Assembly (NCBI RefSeq): GCF_019097595.1 | Contig: NC_080716.1 | Coordinates: 9,411,401-9,475,400 of the forward strand | From: Hemibagrus wyckioides | Taxonomy: Eukaryota > Chordata > Actinopteri > Siluriformes > Bagridae | Direction of reading: 5' to 3' | DNA: 64,000 bases | Shown here: piece after piece, positions 47,601 through 61,074 of the stretch | How positions within the stretch are numbered: the first letter of the stretch is position 1 | How the letters are laid out: each line of letters opens with the position of its first letter | Notes under the pieces: generated by a model | What the model saw: the letters and a program-made list of their open reading frames with translations, nothing else | The model's database searches: none | What the model was told of the DNA's origin: nothing | Made by a program: the position numbers and the translations under genes

Positions 47601-49504
47601 GCTTGATGTTAAGAACACCACATTTTTTTCTATTTTCATTAACATTGCAGCCTGTTTGTACTACTGTGATTAGTCATATATTCAGTGATATCTAATATAA
47701 TCATTCAGTTCCCCCTGCATCATGAAATCATGCGTGACGTCCTTTCATTGTCAATTTTGTACATTGAATACTAACCACTATGTACAAATGAGTACAGCAA
47801 AGCGGTTCTACTACATATTTTATTACACCATACTATTTAGGTAGTATGTGTTTTAGACAGAGCCACTCTTTCTCTAGTCTGTAGAGGCCATCTTTCCTCA
47901 TCACACTGACAGCAGATTGATTCTCGCCGCTCCCAGGCTGTGTTATCAGCTTGTGTTGGACACCCGCACGTGCTGTGCTCCCTCTCGTAGGCGCTCTAAT
48001 GAGGACAAACGACCCCCCGAGCTGCGGCGGATCCTTCCTGCGCCCGAGCAAAATGGCCGCATTGAAATGAGAGGACAGAAGGGTCAGCTCAGTGCGCCCA
48101 TTCTCAAATTACCTGGGCTCTCTCCAAATGACTTTGGCTATTAGAATGGTGTGTTGTGGCCCATTGGCACATAAATGTGGCCGCATGGCCGTCCCTCACG
48201 CTGCCTGAGCTCTAACACAATCTCTTTAATAGCCCAGCCTGATAGGGAAGAGCCCGACGCGCAGCATTGAAGAAATATTTGTTTGCCTGCAGAAATAACG
48301 GCACGCTAACCTGATTATGTTATGCAGTGTTTCAGTTGGTGAGGATGGCTTTGTGTTAGTAGAGGAAGTACGCTTGGTGCTGAGGGGTTTTCTGTCATTC
48401 ACCGATTTGTGCCACCTCCCTTCAGCATGAGCCTGGTTTGACTGAGGAGCTGAATGTTTTCACATGCGCTGGTCTGACATTGCAAATTTGGCAGGATAAA
48501 AACATGTCATTAGTGTCATTGCTCTAGTAGTGTCATTATACTAGTCGAAATGTGTTTGCAGGAGCCAGGCTGTATATCTACCCCCTACCCCTCTTTCTTT
48601 CTCTGTGTGTGTGTGCACGTGAGCCGCTTACTGTTGACCTGTCAGGAATCATAGAGCCATCAGAAGCTCTGGCCGCTGGAAATGTGTTCATTTGTGGTGC
48701 GATGGCACGGCACCTGATCTCAGCAGGGCGCTGCTAGAGGGGGGCAGGAAAAGCCTGGGCAGGGGGGAGAGACAGATAGCCAGTCATCCCTGGCCCAGCA
48801 GGTCCGTATTTAAAGTGTCTCTGTGTTTTATAGCCAGGGACATGAACCAGTGGCTCTGCGTTTAGAGACCATACATCAGTGTTAAAATGGCAGATTACTG
48901 TTAATGAATGATATTTGTGCTCAGTGCGTATGGCAGAGAGGCGGAGTGACCAGGAAAACAATGTGTCCCTTCCCCCTGCTTCTCTCTCTCTCTCTCTTTC
49001 TCTCTTTCTCTCTCCCTCTCTCTCTCTCTCTTTGTTCACCTTCTCACTGCCCTGCCATACTCACTTCATCCTCACTCCTCATCTGATCACTTCCTTGACT
49101 TATGCAGACTCTTAATTAGTAGCTGCTAAACACAAACTGATGTTGCTACCTCAGTAGTAACTGATGTGCTGAACACTACAAATTTATGGAGTTGTAATGC
49201 TGTAATGCTGCTTCAGAATTATCACAGAATTAACACTCATTAGACAAGTTAAAGCCGGAGTTTTTGACCCCTCCTGGATGCATCAGTGCATTCATTCCTA
49301 AATTGTTTTGCAACTGTTAGTTTTAACTGAATAGTAAGCTTTAAACCACAGTGTGCTTACTCTCTAATCTGATTAATCTGAATGTATGTGCTATTTTTGT
49401 GGTTTATATTAGGTATATAGGTTTATATTAAAGTGCTTGTTTCAATAAAGTATTGTTTCTATAGTAACAAGAAAAAAACATACATTTGTTGAAGTGGTGA
49501 GTTA
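43531..49504. other. Gene-free stretch with CT/GA arrays and CNE-like segments
   Basis: No exon confirmed in 6 kb. Simple arrays: CT at 44065-44093, GA at 44665-44688, GGA at 45818-45843, GA at 47041-47061, CT at 48980-49031. Segments 44290-44640, 44830-45010, 47330-47470 and 47990-48280 have the even, moderately GC composition of regulatory DNA. Confidence 0.35.
44148..44209. repeat. (CT)n microsatellite
   Basis: About 30 CT units with one CG interruption near 44196. Confidence 0.93.
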
Positions 49505-49990
49505 TTTTTTCTTAGAATACAATTATTTAATATTTATGGAAGGAGACTCATTATTGGTAAAAGTCACAGCGCTTTGCAAAGTTATCCAGCATATTAAAGT
49601 CTTCAGCGCACACACACACACCTTTCAGTAAAAAGAAAGAAAGAGAAAAGGATATGCTGGTGAAAGACTCTTTAAATGTAAATGATAACAGAAACTCACT
49701 CCCACAACATTAGCTCTATTTATAAACTCTTAAAATGCATGACTTGTCATTCCTTGGCAAACTGACATTGGCTGTGGTATAAGATGAATAACACACCCCA
49801 GACCATGTGATTAATATGAAAATGATCCATTTCACAAGCCACAGCAGTGTGGATTATTTTCATATAAGCACACGATCTGGAGTGTTTTATTCCCTATTTA
49901 AGATTGATTCGCCTAGAATAAGCTGAGACTTAATAGCTACTAAACAAAGCACCATGGGATATGCTGTTAAAGGGAAAATAACAAACGATG
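49505..49990. repeat. Dispersed repeat of unknown family, copy 2
   Basis: Shares 'TTTATGGAAGGAGACTC', 'CACAGCGCTTTGCAAAG' and 'GATAACAGAAACTCACTC' blocks with 34985-35395. Its right part (CATGGGATATGCTGTTAAAG) matches 27660-27725. The segment 50170-50600 may be its continuation, with the SINE at 49995-50165 inserted. Confidence 0.45.
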
Positions 49991-49994
49991 TGGT

Positions 49995-50165
49995 TTAGTT
50001 CAATGGTTAAGGATTTTTGGCTACTCACAGGAAGGTTTAAGTCTCAGCTACATCAAGCAGGTCCTTAACCCTCAACTGCTCAGTTGTATTGTTCATCAAT
50101 TTTAGGTTTTTGGAGAAAAGCATCAGCCAGTGAAGAAAATGTAAATGCAATGAAATAGAAAATTT
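49995..50165 (+). mobile_element. Decayed tRNA-derived SINE
   Basis: TTCAATGGTTAAGGATTTTT (A-box region) and AGGTCCTTAACCCTCAACTG with GCTCAGTTGTATTGTTCATC match the SINE split at 19228/20081. The B box is mutated (TTTAAGTCTC). Confidence 0.65.
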
Positions 50166-51000
<835 letters not shown>

Positions 51001-51784
51001 AAAACTTGCATAAGAAAACACCAAACCCAGTCCTTGCCAGGCTGATCATCTTGCAACCACAAGGTAGCTGATGTGGATGTGGACACACAGACGCACACAC
51101 ACAGATGTGCACACATGATGCAATTGCTCATAGCTAAAGCTAACCACCACAAGATGTCACTCACCCATAAGTAAAAGTGCCAAGCAATCAGGCATTCATC
51201 AGCGTGACGGCTCCTGTCACAAATACTGAGATCATTCCTTAGGTCAGAAAGTGACAGGATGAGAACATATGAATGGACGATCCAATCTCATGCAAAATAT
51301 TTAATGATTTTCCCTTAGATTTCTTTGCAGATTTACCAGGTACAGTGTCATCAACATATTAATTAGTGATTCATCTTGATTTATTATACCATCATAGACT
51401 CGGAGAGTCTGGAACCATAGAAAGCCACTATCCTAAGAGTTTAAAGGGTTAAGATCCTGCTGCTATAGATAGTCCCAGATGGATACTCTGATGTGATGTG
51501 TACTTCCCTAAAATAGTCTTTCTTCAGTGAAAAATCTCAACAGGATACTGTATAGTTGCATCTAGGAACCACTGCTGTAATCATTAAGCAGCAAGACTAT
51601 GACATTCATATCAAACATCCTTTCAACACTACTGTTCACCCCATAATAGTATACAATTTTGAAAGAGTAATAACTTATCTGTTGAGTCTTTACTCTAAAA
51701 GTTGTTTATGGCCTTATGTAGCTGCGACATAGTGATATATATCTTTATTGCTACTAGAAATTAAATTAATAAATATAATATATA
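51001..51784. other. Non-coding spacer
   Basis: No gene or clear repeat visible. Confidence 0.45.
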
Positions 51785-52305
51785 TACAGCTCTGGAAAAA
51801 AAAAGAGACCACTGCAAAATAATCAGTTTCTTATGTTTTTTTTTCTTACAAGTTCATGTATTGGTGAGATGAACAGTTTTGTTTCATTTTTTTGTGAACT
51901 GCTGATAATATTTCTTCTAAATCCAAAATATAACTATTGTTATTTAGAGTGTATATTTAAAGGAAATGACAACACATCAAAATAACCCAAGATCATGCAG
52001 TATCTGCAGAGCTTTAATAACTCAAATAAAACAAAATGCAAACAAATTGTGTTATAGCTTTGGCTAAATAACATTAAGAAATCAGTATTTGGTGGAATAA
52101 CCCCGATTTGCATGTGTTTCGGCTCCATGCTCTCCACCAGTTTTTCACATTGCTATTGGAGAACTTTATACCACTCTTTGCTCAGCTTTGCTTGATGGTT
52201 TGTGACCATCCATCTTCCTCTTGATAACATTCCAGAGGTTTTCAATAGGGTTCAAATCTGGAAATTGGGCAGTGGTCTCTTTTTTTTTTTTTTACCAGAG
52301 CTGTA
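51785..52305. mobile_element. Complete non-autonomous Tc1/mariner-like element (MITE)
   Basis: Bounded by TA (51785-51786) and TA (52304-52305). The ends are long inverted repeats: CAGCTCTGGAAAAAAAAAGA on the left and the complement of CTTTTTTTTTTTTTACCAGA at the right, each flanked by GACCACTG/CAGTGGTC. The 521-bp inside has no transposase frame but keeps a fragment like TCAGTATTTGGTGGAATAAC seen in fish relatives. It must be mobilised in trans. Confidence 0.88.
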
Positions 52306-52799
52306 TCTATTCTATTAATAATCTGTATTTATTTAGGAAAGCAGACACTCAGAGCTTTAGGACACTTTAGGAAGCTGTAGTTTTCACAATCATTTCAGTT
52401 TAATCTAGCATACTAGGGGTAATATATTCATAAAAAAAATATTATTTATTTTTCACACAAATGTTTACAGTATATTTTCTCAAATTCGAAAGCCTTAACT
52501 TTAGCCTCTAAAATTCTGCGTAAGCTTATCCCAACAGAGGTAAAAATGTCTCACATTGAAAGCCAGCAATGTCCTGACTGATTTTATATCATACTTGAGG
52601 CCATAAAAGAATTTTTATTTGTTTATACTGATTGAAAATGTCTGATACGTCGATTTCCATTCCGCTGTCAGACTGGAACACCAGTGTACTGGTAAGTGTA
52701 ACATAAACCTGCCATTATTGTAACTACACACTTTTTTTTGGTTAATCTTTCATATTTAACTTGAATGGAAATTTGGCTCTTAACTTAAATACAAAATAT
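52306..52799. other. Non-coding spacer
   Basis: AT-rich; no gene or repeat recognised. Confidence 0.4.
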
Positions 52800-52940
52800 T
52801 TTTTTCAGTCTGGTTCCTTAGGGTCTGGGTTTCTTAGGGAGGTTGTCCTTGCCACTCTTGCCACTGGTTTGCCTCCAGATTTCTGTAAAGCTGCTCTATT
52901 TCAATCTATTGTTATACGTATGAAATCAAATCAATTTTAC
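52800..52940 (+). mobile_element. Fragment of the 18040-type retroposon-like repeat
   Basis: CAGTCTGGTTCC, GTCCTTGCCACTCTTGCCAC and TTCTGTAAAGCTGCTCTATT are complementary in order to the blocks at 18040-18260. The tail AATCAAATCAATTTTAC ends it. Confidence 0.55.
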
Positions 52941-53860
52941 TGTATGATCTTCAGTTCACCAACCAAGTGCAGGTTTCTTTTGATTTTCTCCGTAATGGTT
53001 ATGTTATATTAACATTTATAGCATGTAATGATTCAAATATTCTGTATCATTTGTGTTATTTATTTGTGTGTTGTCACTTGTTTCGGGTTCAGCTTCCATC
53101 CCTCTTTGCAGATGAGGAGGAAGTGCACTTAGCTCACTATGAGGGAATTTCCTGCGAGGGAACTTTTTAATGAACCGGAGGGGAGAGACAGCGGCACAAC
53201 AGTGTCAGCTTTCTAGCTTGCAAACATCCTCCTGCTTTTGAACGACTCGCTCACACAATGCAGTGACTGACGCAGGCTCTTGGCACACATGGTCCCCACC
53301 TGTTGCCCCTCCACAGTTGAAGTTGGGCTGTTTTTGTGGGCCTGGTTCCACATGCGCCGGTTCACAGGAAGAGGAAATCTTTGCCTGCGTGGTCTCTGCC
53401 TCACCTCGCTGCACTTTCACCCTCTGACATTGGACTGAAAATTTAACAGGACTGCTTTCACTTGACAGATAGTGAGCTCACTGTCCCTGGAGGCGGTACA
53501 TCACACCAGCTGTGGTTCTAGTCAGTGGTCAGCTGATTTTATTCCCTCTCTAAACAAGTTTACCGAGGTCACATTAAGGGTATCTAGAGGTAATCTGACA
53601 AGCATGACCTTATCCAGTATATATCTATAGTCTGAGCTGTAGATGATCATGTATGTAGCAACAGACAAGCAGTGATGATGTGTCTGTTTGTGCGTATGCA
53701 TGGAACATGGACCAGTATGAGTGGGCAGAGTGACCCGGATACATCTGGTTGATGAGCAGTTGATCAGACACAAGCTGACACCTGCTTCCTCTGGAACAGA
53801 GGTTTTTGTATGGTGAGCTTCCTGAATTTTTTTTGGGAACTGTGTCTAAGTAGATGGACC
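52941..53860. other. Non-coding spacer
   Basis: No exon confirmed. A TTTGCAG|ATGAGG acceptor-like site at 53108-53110 leads into a short frame without a matching donor and is not called. Confidence 0.35.
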
Positions 53861-54030
53861 TTCTCTTCTCTTCTCTTCTCTTCTCTTCTCTTCTCTTCTC
53901 TTCTCTTCTCTTCTCTTCTCTTCTCTTCTCTTCTATATTTTTCTCTTCTCTTCTCTTCTCTTCTCTTCTCTTCTCTTCTCTTCTCTTCTCTTCTCTTCTC
54001 TTCTCTTCTCTTCTCTTCTCTTCTCTTCTC
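53861..54030. repeat. (TTCTC)n pentanucleotide array
   Basis: Fourteen perfect units (53861-53930), two degenerate units (53931-53940, TTCTATATTT), then eighteen perfect units (53941-54030). A pure polypyrimidine strand apart from the interruption. Confidence 0.97.
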
Positions 54031-54228
54031 CTCGCTGCTGATCTGATAAGCTTGATCGTTTTAATTGAAAGTCAGGGGAGGGCACTCTTGTGGTTTCATT
54101 ATTAATTTAAACACTCAGGGTAACTTAAAGTGCAATTTTCACCCACATGTGAAACAGGAAAATCAATGGCAACAACAGCACTAAGCATCAAGGTTAATTA
54201 CAGATGCTGGAGCCGCGGGTGCACGCCA

Positions 54229-54270
<42 letters not shown>

Positions 54271-57117
54271 TCTTTTTTCCTCCATCAGCTCCCTGCTAAG
54301 CTTCTGACGCCGTCTCCCTTTAATAAGAAGCAATAGGTAAGCATATGAGCACTTGAGATGCAAGCGCTGCAAATGAAAAGTTACAGTCAACTGTGTGCAC
54401 GGATTTTCATTTGCATCAATCCCCTCCACTCTGTATCAGACAGTAATTGAAAAGCATTGGCTATAATGCTCTGTTAATGCAATCTGCCCACTAGTGATGG
54501 ATTAGAAACTTGCACTTTTTTTTCCAAAAGAAACCAAAAAACATGGAATTTTTTAATTGTCGTTTCCAAAAAAACAAACAAAAAAAACCCCATAGGCCTT
54601 AAAGAAGCATAATTGATCCGGTTAGTCTTTTGTTTTGAGCAAAGCATAGCTGTTTTTTTTCAATTATGTCAGTTTTTGCTCATATTTAAGCTTATACTAA
54701 CGGACCTATGAATCCCTGTATCACAAAACCTGCTACTAGATCTATTATGAATGTAATGACAACCTTTGCACGCACATCTTATTTTAACGTTAAATGATCA
54801 GTCCATAATTTTAAAGAGACGTCTATATGTACTCTATCACAGGTTAACTGAGTCACTAACCGTCTTACCGTTTATAATAATGACAATTAATCGCAATTTA
54901 GGTTCTAATATAAACAAATGTGTGGACTTTTAAACCTACAGTTTATGACAGTTTCCTTTCCCCCCCATTGGCTCAGTCTATGCATATTTATCATATCATA
55001 TGTGCAGTTTTATTTAGTTTCATAGATTATTTACAGTTAGAAAAACACCCAAGCCCAATTCCTTTTTTACCGGGTAACTGTCAGGAATGTCTGTCCTGCA
55101 CGGATACTTCAGGCGGAACACAGGCAGGATGTCAACAACATGCTGTTGCGGAAAACACGGATATAGACACCCACACGTGCACACACACACACACACACAC
55201 GCTCTAGAGTTTGACAGTAGAAATTATTTGTACACAACAAAAGTATATGAAATATCTGCAAATAAAAGATTAATAAGCGTGTAAAAATACATAAAGCTTA
55301 AATGAAATTCCAGCTACCTTTGCTAATGTGACATTCGAATGCATGTTATGATTATATGGTTATTATGCCCCCCCCTTACAATACAGTTCTTCCCGTAATG
55401 GTAATGATAATTATATGAAATCTCATATAGAAACTAAGAGGCACACATACTGTATCATGTCCACATGGGCTCTTTAGAGGCATGCTGTAACGCCGAGGGT
55501 GTGTATTTACACAATGCCCCTGTTAGACCACTCTCCTCCTAATTACTGCTGTATTTTTTGCCCAGCAATGCCCACACTCTCAGCCAATTAGTGTGCTTTA
55601 CGTGCTAATAAAATTATGGAAATGGAAGACCCTTATTCAAGCAGGTCTGCATTACCATATTTTGAAATGTTTGACTTAATTATTACCAGGGACAAGAGAG
55701 AGAGGGAGAGAGAAAAGACTTTTAAAACAGGCTCATAAAGTTGATATTAAGAGGCCAGGGATGGACCTAATGATGTGTTTGGAAATTAAGGCGATCAAAC
55801 ATTTAATGCAAGCTCCTCCTGTAGGCAAAAAGCCTCTAAATGAGTCAATTAGACAGGCATTATTCTCAGTGCCAGGCCACAAGTGGAGTCTGATATGCAT
55901 AAAGTGTTTATCAAGACAGACGTCTACTTAAAAAAAAAAAAAAAGGGGGCTGCATGTAAAATTACAAAGCCTGTTAAATAGCCTTACAAAGATGGACCAG
56001 TGTGGTCTGTGTGCTCAGGAAAAGGCTTTTCTTGTTCTTTCTTTCTTTCTTTTTTTTTTTTTGGAGGGGTGGGGGTGAAAGGGTGCTCAATCACGAAGTA
56101 ATTCACTATGATCTGCATAATGGTGTATCATCAATTAGAATAACCCGATTAACATGCAAAATTCTTAAATTTGCCTAAAATAAATGCAGCCGCATATATT
56201 AGGAAGGCGGGAGCGAAATGAGAAGAATTACAGGCAGATGAAGGACGCGCCAAAATTGCAACCATGCCTCTCGCTTTAGCCGTGTGCACTGCTCTTCTAT
56301 CACTGGGAATTAGTTATAGGATTTACATTTGGTGTTACAAGGTGTAGCCTGCAGAGACGGACACGCTGATAGCCCGCAGTACTCCCACTTTAATTGAACT
56401 GGAGGTTGTTGGTGGGGGAAATGGTGGGGGGAGATCAACACCGGGATGAAGTCATCACGTGCTGCATTTGCATTCATTAACGCAGCGCCTCTTTTTTTGT
56501 GCCTCACGTCTTTATTTCTGTCGCCTGTCCGCGCCGTGGCAGCACACCTTTAACACCCCTCTCCTCTCCTCTCCTCTCCTCCCTTTCCTCTTCATTTCTC
56601 ACCTGCCCTGTCTGTCTTCTGTCAGTGTATGAGCGAGAGACAGACAGAAGAGTAAGACTGCACTGCACTGAGGCAGTGCAGGTAATGCTTTGAATAAAGA
56701 CCCCCCTTTAAATTCTGTTGTTTTATGCATGTTGTGTCAGTGTTGTCCTGAGCTACTGAGGAGCTTCATTAGTGTACAAAATAATATAACATAATTTATT
56801 TCTTATGGAAAGGAATAACTTTCTTATAGAAGGTTGTGGCTCCACAAATTATTTACACATAGTTATATGAAAATAGAGTTAAATAAACTATTTGCATATT
56901 TACAACATACCATAAATTCTATCAAGAACACGGACAAAATGAAGCAATGGTAATAAGCAGTCAGGAAAATAGAGACGGAGGAAGTGGTTATGGATGGAAT
57001 AACTTGTATTTAATACTTGTATACAGCCAGTTTTAAAACAAAGAACAAAAAGGTGGAACAAATAATGGTGATTAGTTTTTGTCATTATAACAGTGATAAT
57101 TAACTGGTCACTTGGAA
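54031..57117. other. Gene-free stretch with CNE-like segments
   Basis: No exon found. CT array at 54233-54267, CA at 55178-55200. Segment 54340-54500 has an octamer ATTTGCAT (54409-54416); 55550-55920 and 56100-56300 have the even composition of conserved non-coding DNA. A TCTCC array lies at 56561-56583. Confidence 0.35.
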
Positions 57118-57760
57118 GAGTGGAGATCAATGATTGGTTATTAAGGACATGTGGGGATCAATGGTTGGTTGTTTTGGGACAGTGGGGATCAGTGATTTGT
57201 CACTGAGTACAGTAGTGGTCAGTGATTGATCATTGGGAATAGTGAGTATCAGTGATTGGTTGTTGGGGCAGTGGTGGTTAGTTATTGTTGGGGACAGTGG
57301 GAATCATTGATTGGTTGTTAGGGATTGTGGGGATCAGTGATTGGTTGTTGGAAACTGTGGGGATCAGTGAATGGTTGTTGGGGATTGTGGGGATCAGTGA
57401 TTAGTTGTTGGGGATTGTGGGGATCAGTGATTAGTTGTTGGGGACAGTGGGAATCATTGATTGGTTGTTAGGGATTGTGGGGATCAGTGATTGGTTGTTG
57501 GGGATTGTGGGGATCAGTGATTAGTTGTTGGGGACAGTGGGAATCATTGATTGGTTGTTAGGGATTGTGGGGATCAGTGATTGGTTGTTGGGGATTGTGG
57601 GGATCAGTGATTAGTTGTTGGGGACAGTGGGAATCATTGATTGGTTGTTGGGGATTGTGGGGATCAGTGATTGGTTGTTGGAAACTGTGGGGATCAGTGA
57701 TTGGTTGTTGGGGACTGTGGGGAACAGTGATTGGTTGTTGGGGACTGCCAGTGATTTGTG
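57118..57760. repeat. 30-bp minisatellite with 90-bp higher-order period
   Basis: The consensus unit reads GGATCAGTGATTGGTTGTTG followed by GGGATTGTGG. The core 57301-57750 has about 15 units; degenerate units extend left to 57118 and right towards 57900. Three unit types (starting GAATCATT, GGATCAGTGATTGG and GGATCAGTGATTAG) recur in the same order from 57451 to 57630, giving a 90-bp super-repeat. Because 30 is divisible by 3, one frame stays open (57565-57768), but its W-G-S-V-I-G-C content is an artefact of the repeat. Confidence 0.93.
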
Positions 57761-57899
57761 TTGGGTAAGACTATGGCCAGTAATTTGTCATTAGGAACAA
57801 TAAAGATCACTAATTGATCATTGGGTAAAATGGTAGTCAATAATTGGAGGTGGTACAGTGGTGATTGGTCACTGGGGACAATGGAAGGGTCAATAAGTT
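57761..57899. repeat. Degenerate flank of the minisatellite
   Basis: Words such as CAGTGATTTGT, AATTTGTCATTAGGAACAAT and TGATTGGTCACTGGGGACAA show decayed units of the same repeat. Confidence 0.6.
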
Positions 57900-58125
57900 T
57901 TGAGTCATGAGAAAGCCTTCAAGACAGAACCTCATAACTCTGGTTTTCTGTTAAATGACAAGCTGCATTTTTATCATATTAACTACAAAAGAAAGAGAAA
58001 ATAGTGAGGCTGGTGAGAGAAATGCTGTTTATAGCTGCTGTCATGTAAGTAATAACTGGAACTAACTTGTCTCTAATGGGTGATTAGAGTATCTCTACTT
58101 TATACTGGGTTATATCACACCACCC
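57900..58125. repeat. Dispersed repeat of unknown family, copy 3
   Basis: Shares 'TTTATAGCTGCTGTCATGTAAG' -like and 'ATAACTGGAACTAACTTG' blocks with 34985-35395. Confidence 0.45.
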
Positions 58126-60089
58126 TGATGCTCCTATATGAGCATATCCCATGATTTATTCCTTACACACCCCGAAGCCTAAAGGAGCATGCAGTCAAGG
58201 AATCCTACAGTTCACATAGTGGCATTTTTGGGAGGTGACATGAAACTGGAGGAAACAGTAGAACCCAGATGAATCCCATGAGAAGGCATCATACTTTTAC
58301 TCCTACTCCTACTATGAGGTAATGAATTCATGATTACTGATAAGTGCATGTCATGGGTGCTGTGATATGACCCAATATAAAGATGATTAATTTCCAATAG
58401 CAGTGTAGCCAAAAGTATTTTATAGCACTCTGGAGTGCCCAAATGATGAACCCTTTCAAAATTGGTTCCAGCCACAATCCTGGATAGTTTGTTGTTGTCC
58501 CTGCTCTAACAACCTTGATTAAACCAAACAGCTAATTAAAAGACCCTGTTAATTGATGCTGATGTGGGTGTACAGCATGGAAAAAGCTAAAATTACCTTA
58601 GTGGGGGATCTCTAGCTCCTGGGATGGGAAACAATGATATAGCAGGAGGTACAGAAGTGACTAGCAACCAGGGTATGGAATTATTACATTATTACAGTTG
58701 GAATAATAACAAGATGTTTGTTTATGTGCCGGATAAAAATGTGTTTATTTGAATCACAATTTCCTTACCTGCGTTACACAGAGCTCATGATTCTAATAAG
58801 GAAGTGAATGTTAAGTCATGTGCCTTCTGGACATAGAATATGTTGATATTTCATACACCTTGCCTAGACTACATCATGGCAGCATATATGATTTTAGTAA
58901 CTCACATCCATATGGTGGAAAGGGTCTAGCAGGGGGCTGCTGGCCCATAGCTCTTCATCAAACCCGGCCCGTCACTGCTCCCACAGACAATTACAGCCCT
59001 CTGATTGCTATCAGACAGGGAGGGGATTTTTACAAATTAGGGGATAAATAGAATTTTCCACATGCCTAATGGCAGGGGCCGGGGAGTGGTAATGAAAAAC
59101 TATACATCACAATCAGGCAGACAATCCTATTCATGGCGATGCATTATGCTCACTCTTCATAATAACGGCACGGTGACAGAGTGAGCATGCAACGCAGGGG
59201 ACGGGAAGGATGAGGCTGGGCCAGGACAATCCAGCCCCATGATCCCCTGTTTCCTTATGGAGATGCCACCTCATTCCCATTATGTTCGTTCTGGTGATAT
59301 TTCAGCATAATCCAAGGATGATATATCATTTTGTGGCATGTGTAGCCTAGTCAATAATTTATAGAAGAAAAAAAAAAACCTAGGCTTGGTTTGGATGTTC
59401 AGGCTCCACACCACCGAAGTTCTTTTATTGATCATGCACTATGCACTTAATAGCCGCATACCCTCCTGAAGCATTAAGCCGCATCTCACACCGCACAGAG
59501 TCCAATGAAATATTCATGAGTATATTACAACTTTGATCATTCAATTTGAAAGTCGGAATGTTGGAAGGACAGTTAACAGTTTCAGATATTGTGCTTAAGG
59601 CTCGTAGGCGTGATCGGACAATAAATTAATGCAAATAAATAAATTAAACAGACCTCATTTTCATTAGACAAAGCAACTTGAGCTGGCTGAACACATATAG
59701 CAAACAGCAACTGAAAACACACACACACACTCACAGACACACACACTTTCATTTACCTCCACAATCATGCTTGCAAGAAGCAATTTTCTAGTGATTTAAA
59801 CCCACGGCAGGTTCGGACATTCCTCATCTCAACACTAGTCACAGACGGCTCGAATCCAACACACTGCCCCGATCCTGCAATTACAGAACTGAATCCCACA
59901 ATATAAACAAACCTCAGCTAGACTGGGAAGCAAGCAGCCAGTGAGGCTAACAGAATCCCAAGCGCACTTGCCGAATACTGTATACACACCATATAAATAA
60001 ACAATAAATCCACTTTTTTTTATATATTTTTTTTCTGGATTAAAACCAATCAATTTATTACATCAGAGTAGGAGTAGTAGTAGAAGTTC
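58126..60089. other. Gene-free stretch with a long CNE-like block
   Basis: No exon found. Segment 58900-59345 is even in composition for over 400 bp (GGGGGCTGCTGGCCCATAGC, CAATTACAGCCCTCTGATTG, CATAATAACGGCACGGTGAC) with no splice-bounded frame, the best candidate for a long conserved non-coding element. CA array at 59717-59748. Confidence 0.4.
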
Positions 60090-60345
60090 TGGTGCTTTCT
60101 CACAGCTCCACGATCCCTGGTGTTTTTTATGGTCATGTGGGCGACCTCTGGTTTCCTCAGTTTCCTCCAGTTTCCTCTCATCTCCCAAAACGCCACTAGA
60201 TGAATTAGGGACTCGAAACTGCTCCTAGTTGTAAACAAGGTTGTGTGTATGTGTGTGCTGGGATAGACTTTGAAGAAACTGTAGCCCTGACCAGGTATAA
60301 AGTGGACACTAACAGTTAAAAAATGTATGAATAAATTAATAATTT
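60090..60345 (+). repeat. Interspersed fish repeat (same design as 25640), decayed
   Basis: GACCTCTGGTTTCCTCAGTT, TCTCCCAAAACGCCACTAGA, a GTGTGT core at 60242-60259, and CCCTGACCAGGTATAAAGTG at the 3' end follow the order of the repeat. Confidence 0.6.
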
Positions 60346-61010
60346 TCATTTTTAGCAAAATAAAAATACTTATGTTTTTGAATAACTCTTAAGTTATCCT
60401 TGAGGTTGTGCACAGTAACTTCTGAATTTGGATTGTGATCTGATTTATTTAAATAGAATGAAAAAATAAGGATATAAATGTTTATATTAATGTCTAATCA
60501 CAATGCTGGTCCAAAAACGTAAGCCAGTGCATAATTTCTACAACTTATAAAAAATAATTGCAAATGACACTACTAAAGAATTCTACAAGCAAATCAGAGT
60601 TAGCTACAAAGTTGAATAAAATAAACAACATAAGCTGATATAAATAATGCAATTAATAATATGCAACAGAGAAAAAAGAGCCGTCATTTTACTGTAATGT
60701 ATGCATGAATATTAATATATAACACAGGTCTACAAAAAGATTGGAAATGTGAATGAGTGTCATTATAAAGTATTTGGCAATAATATAAAATACAACTTTT
60801 CAACAATTTTGAGAGTCATTGTAATTGGATAGAATGGTCATGGAGCGATTACAAATAAGAAATTAAATCATCTTTTTCAATAACAGCTTTATTTTTCTAA
60901 AGGAAAATATTTATTTATTTATATTTGTTTGTTTGTTTGTTTGTTTAGATTATTTTATTTTATTTCATATTTTATATTCTATTTTCCATTAATTTAATTT
61001 CTTTTTTTCA
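60346..61010. other. AT-rich non-coding stretch
   Basis: No gene. A (TTTG)n tract lies at 60926-60946. Confidence 0.45.
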
Positions 61011-61074
61011 TTTTTATTTTATTTTATTTTATTTTATTTTATTTTATTTTATTTTATTTTATTTTATTTTATTT
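61011..61074. repeat. (ATTTT)n pentanucleotide array
   Basis: About 12 TTTTA units. Confidence 0.93.

Noticed and set aside
48734..49039. Minus-strand frame rich in Arg-Glu
   Set aside because: Translation of a CT/GA microsatellite.
53810..54105. Open frames of L-F-S-S repeats
   Set aside because: Translation of the TTCTC array.
57118..57760. CRISPR-like array of 30-bp repeats
   Set aside because: Units are directly joined without unique spacers; this is a vertebrate minisatellite.
57565..57768. Open frame of W-G-S-V-I-G-C repeats
   Set aside because: Open only because the repeat period is a multiple of three; no start context or flanking exon.
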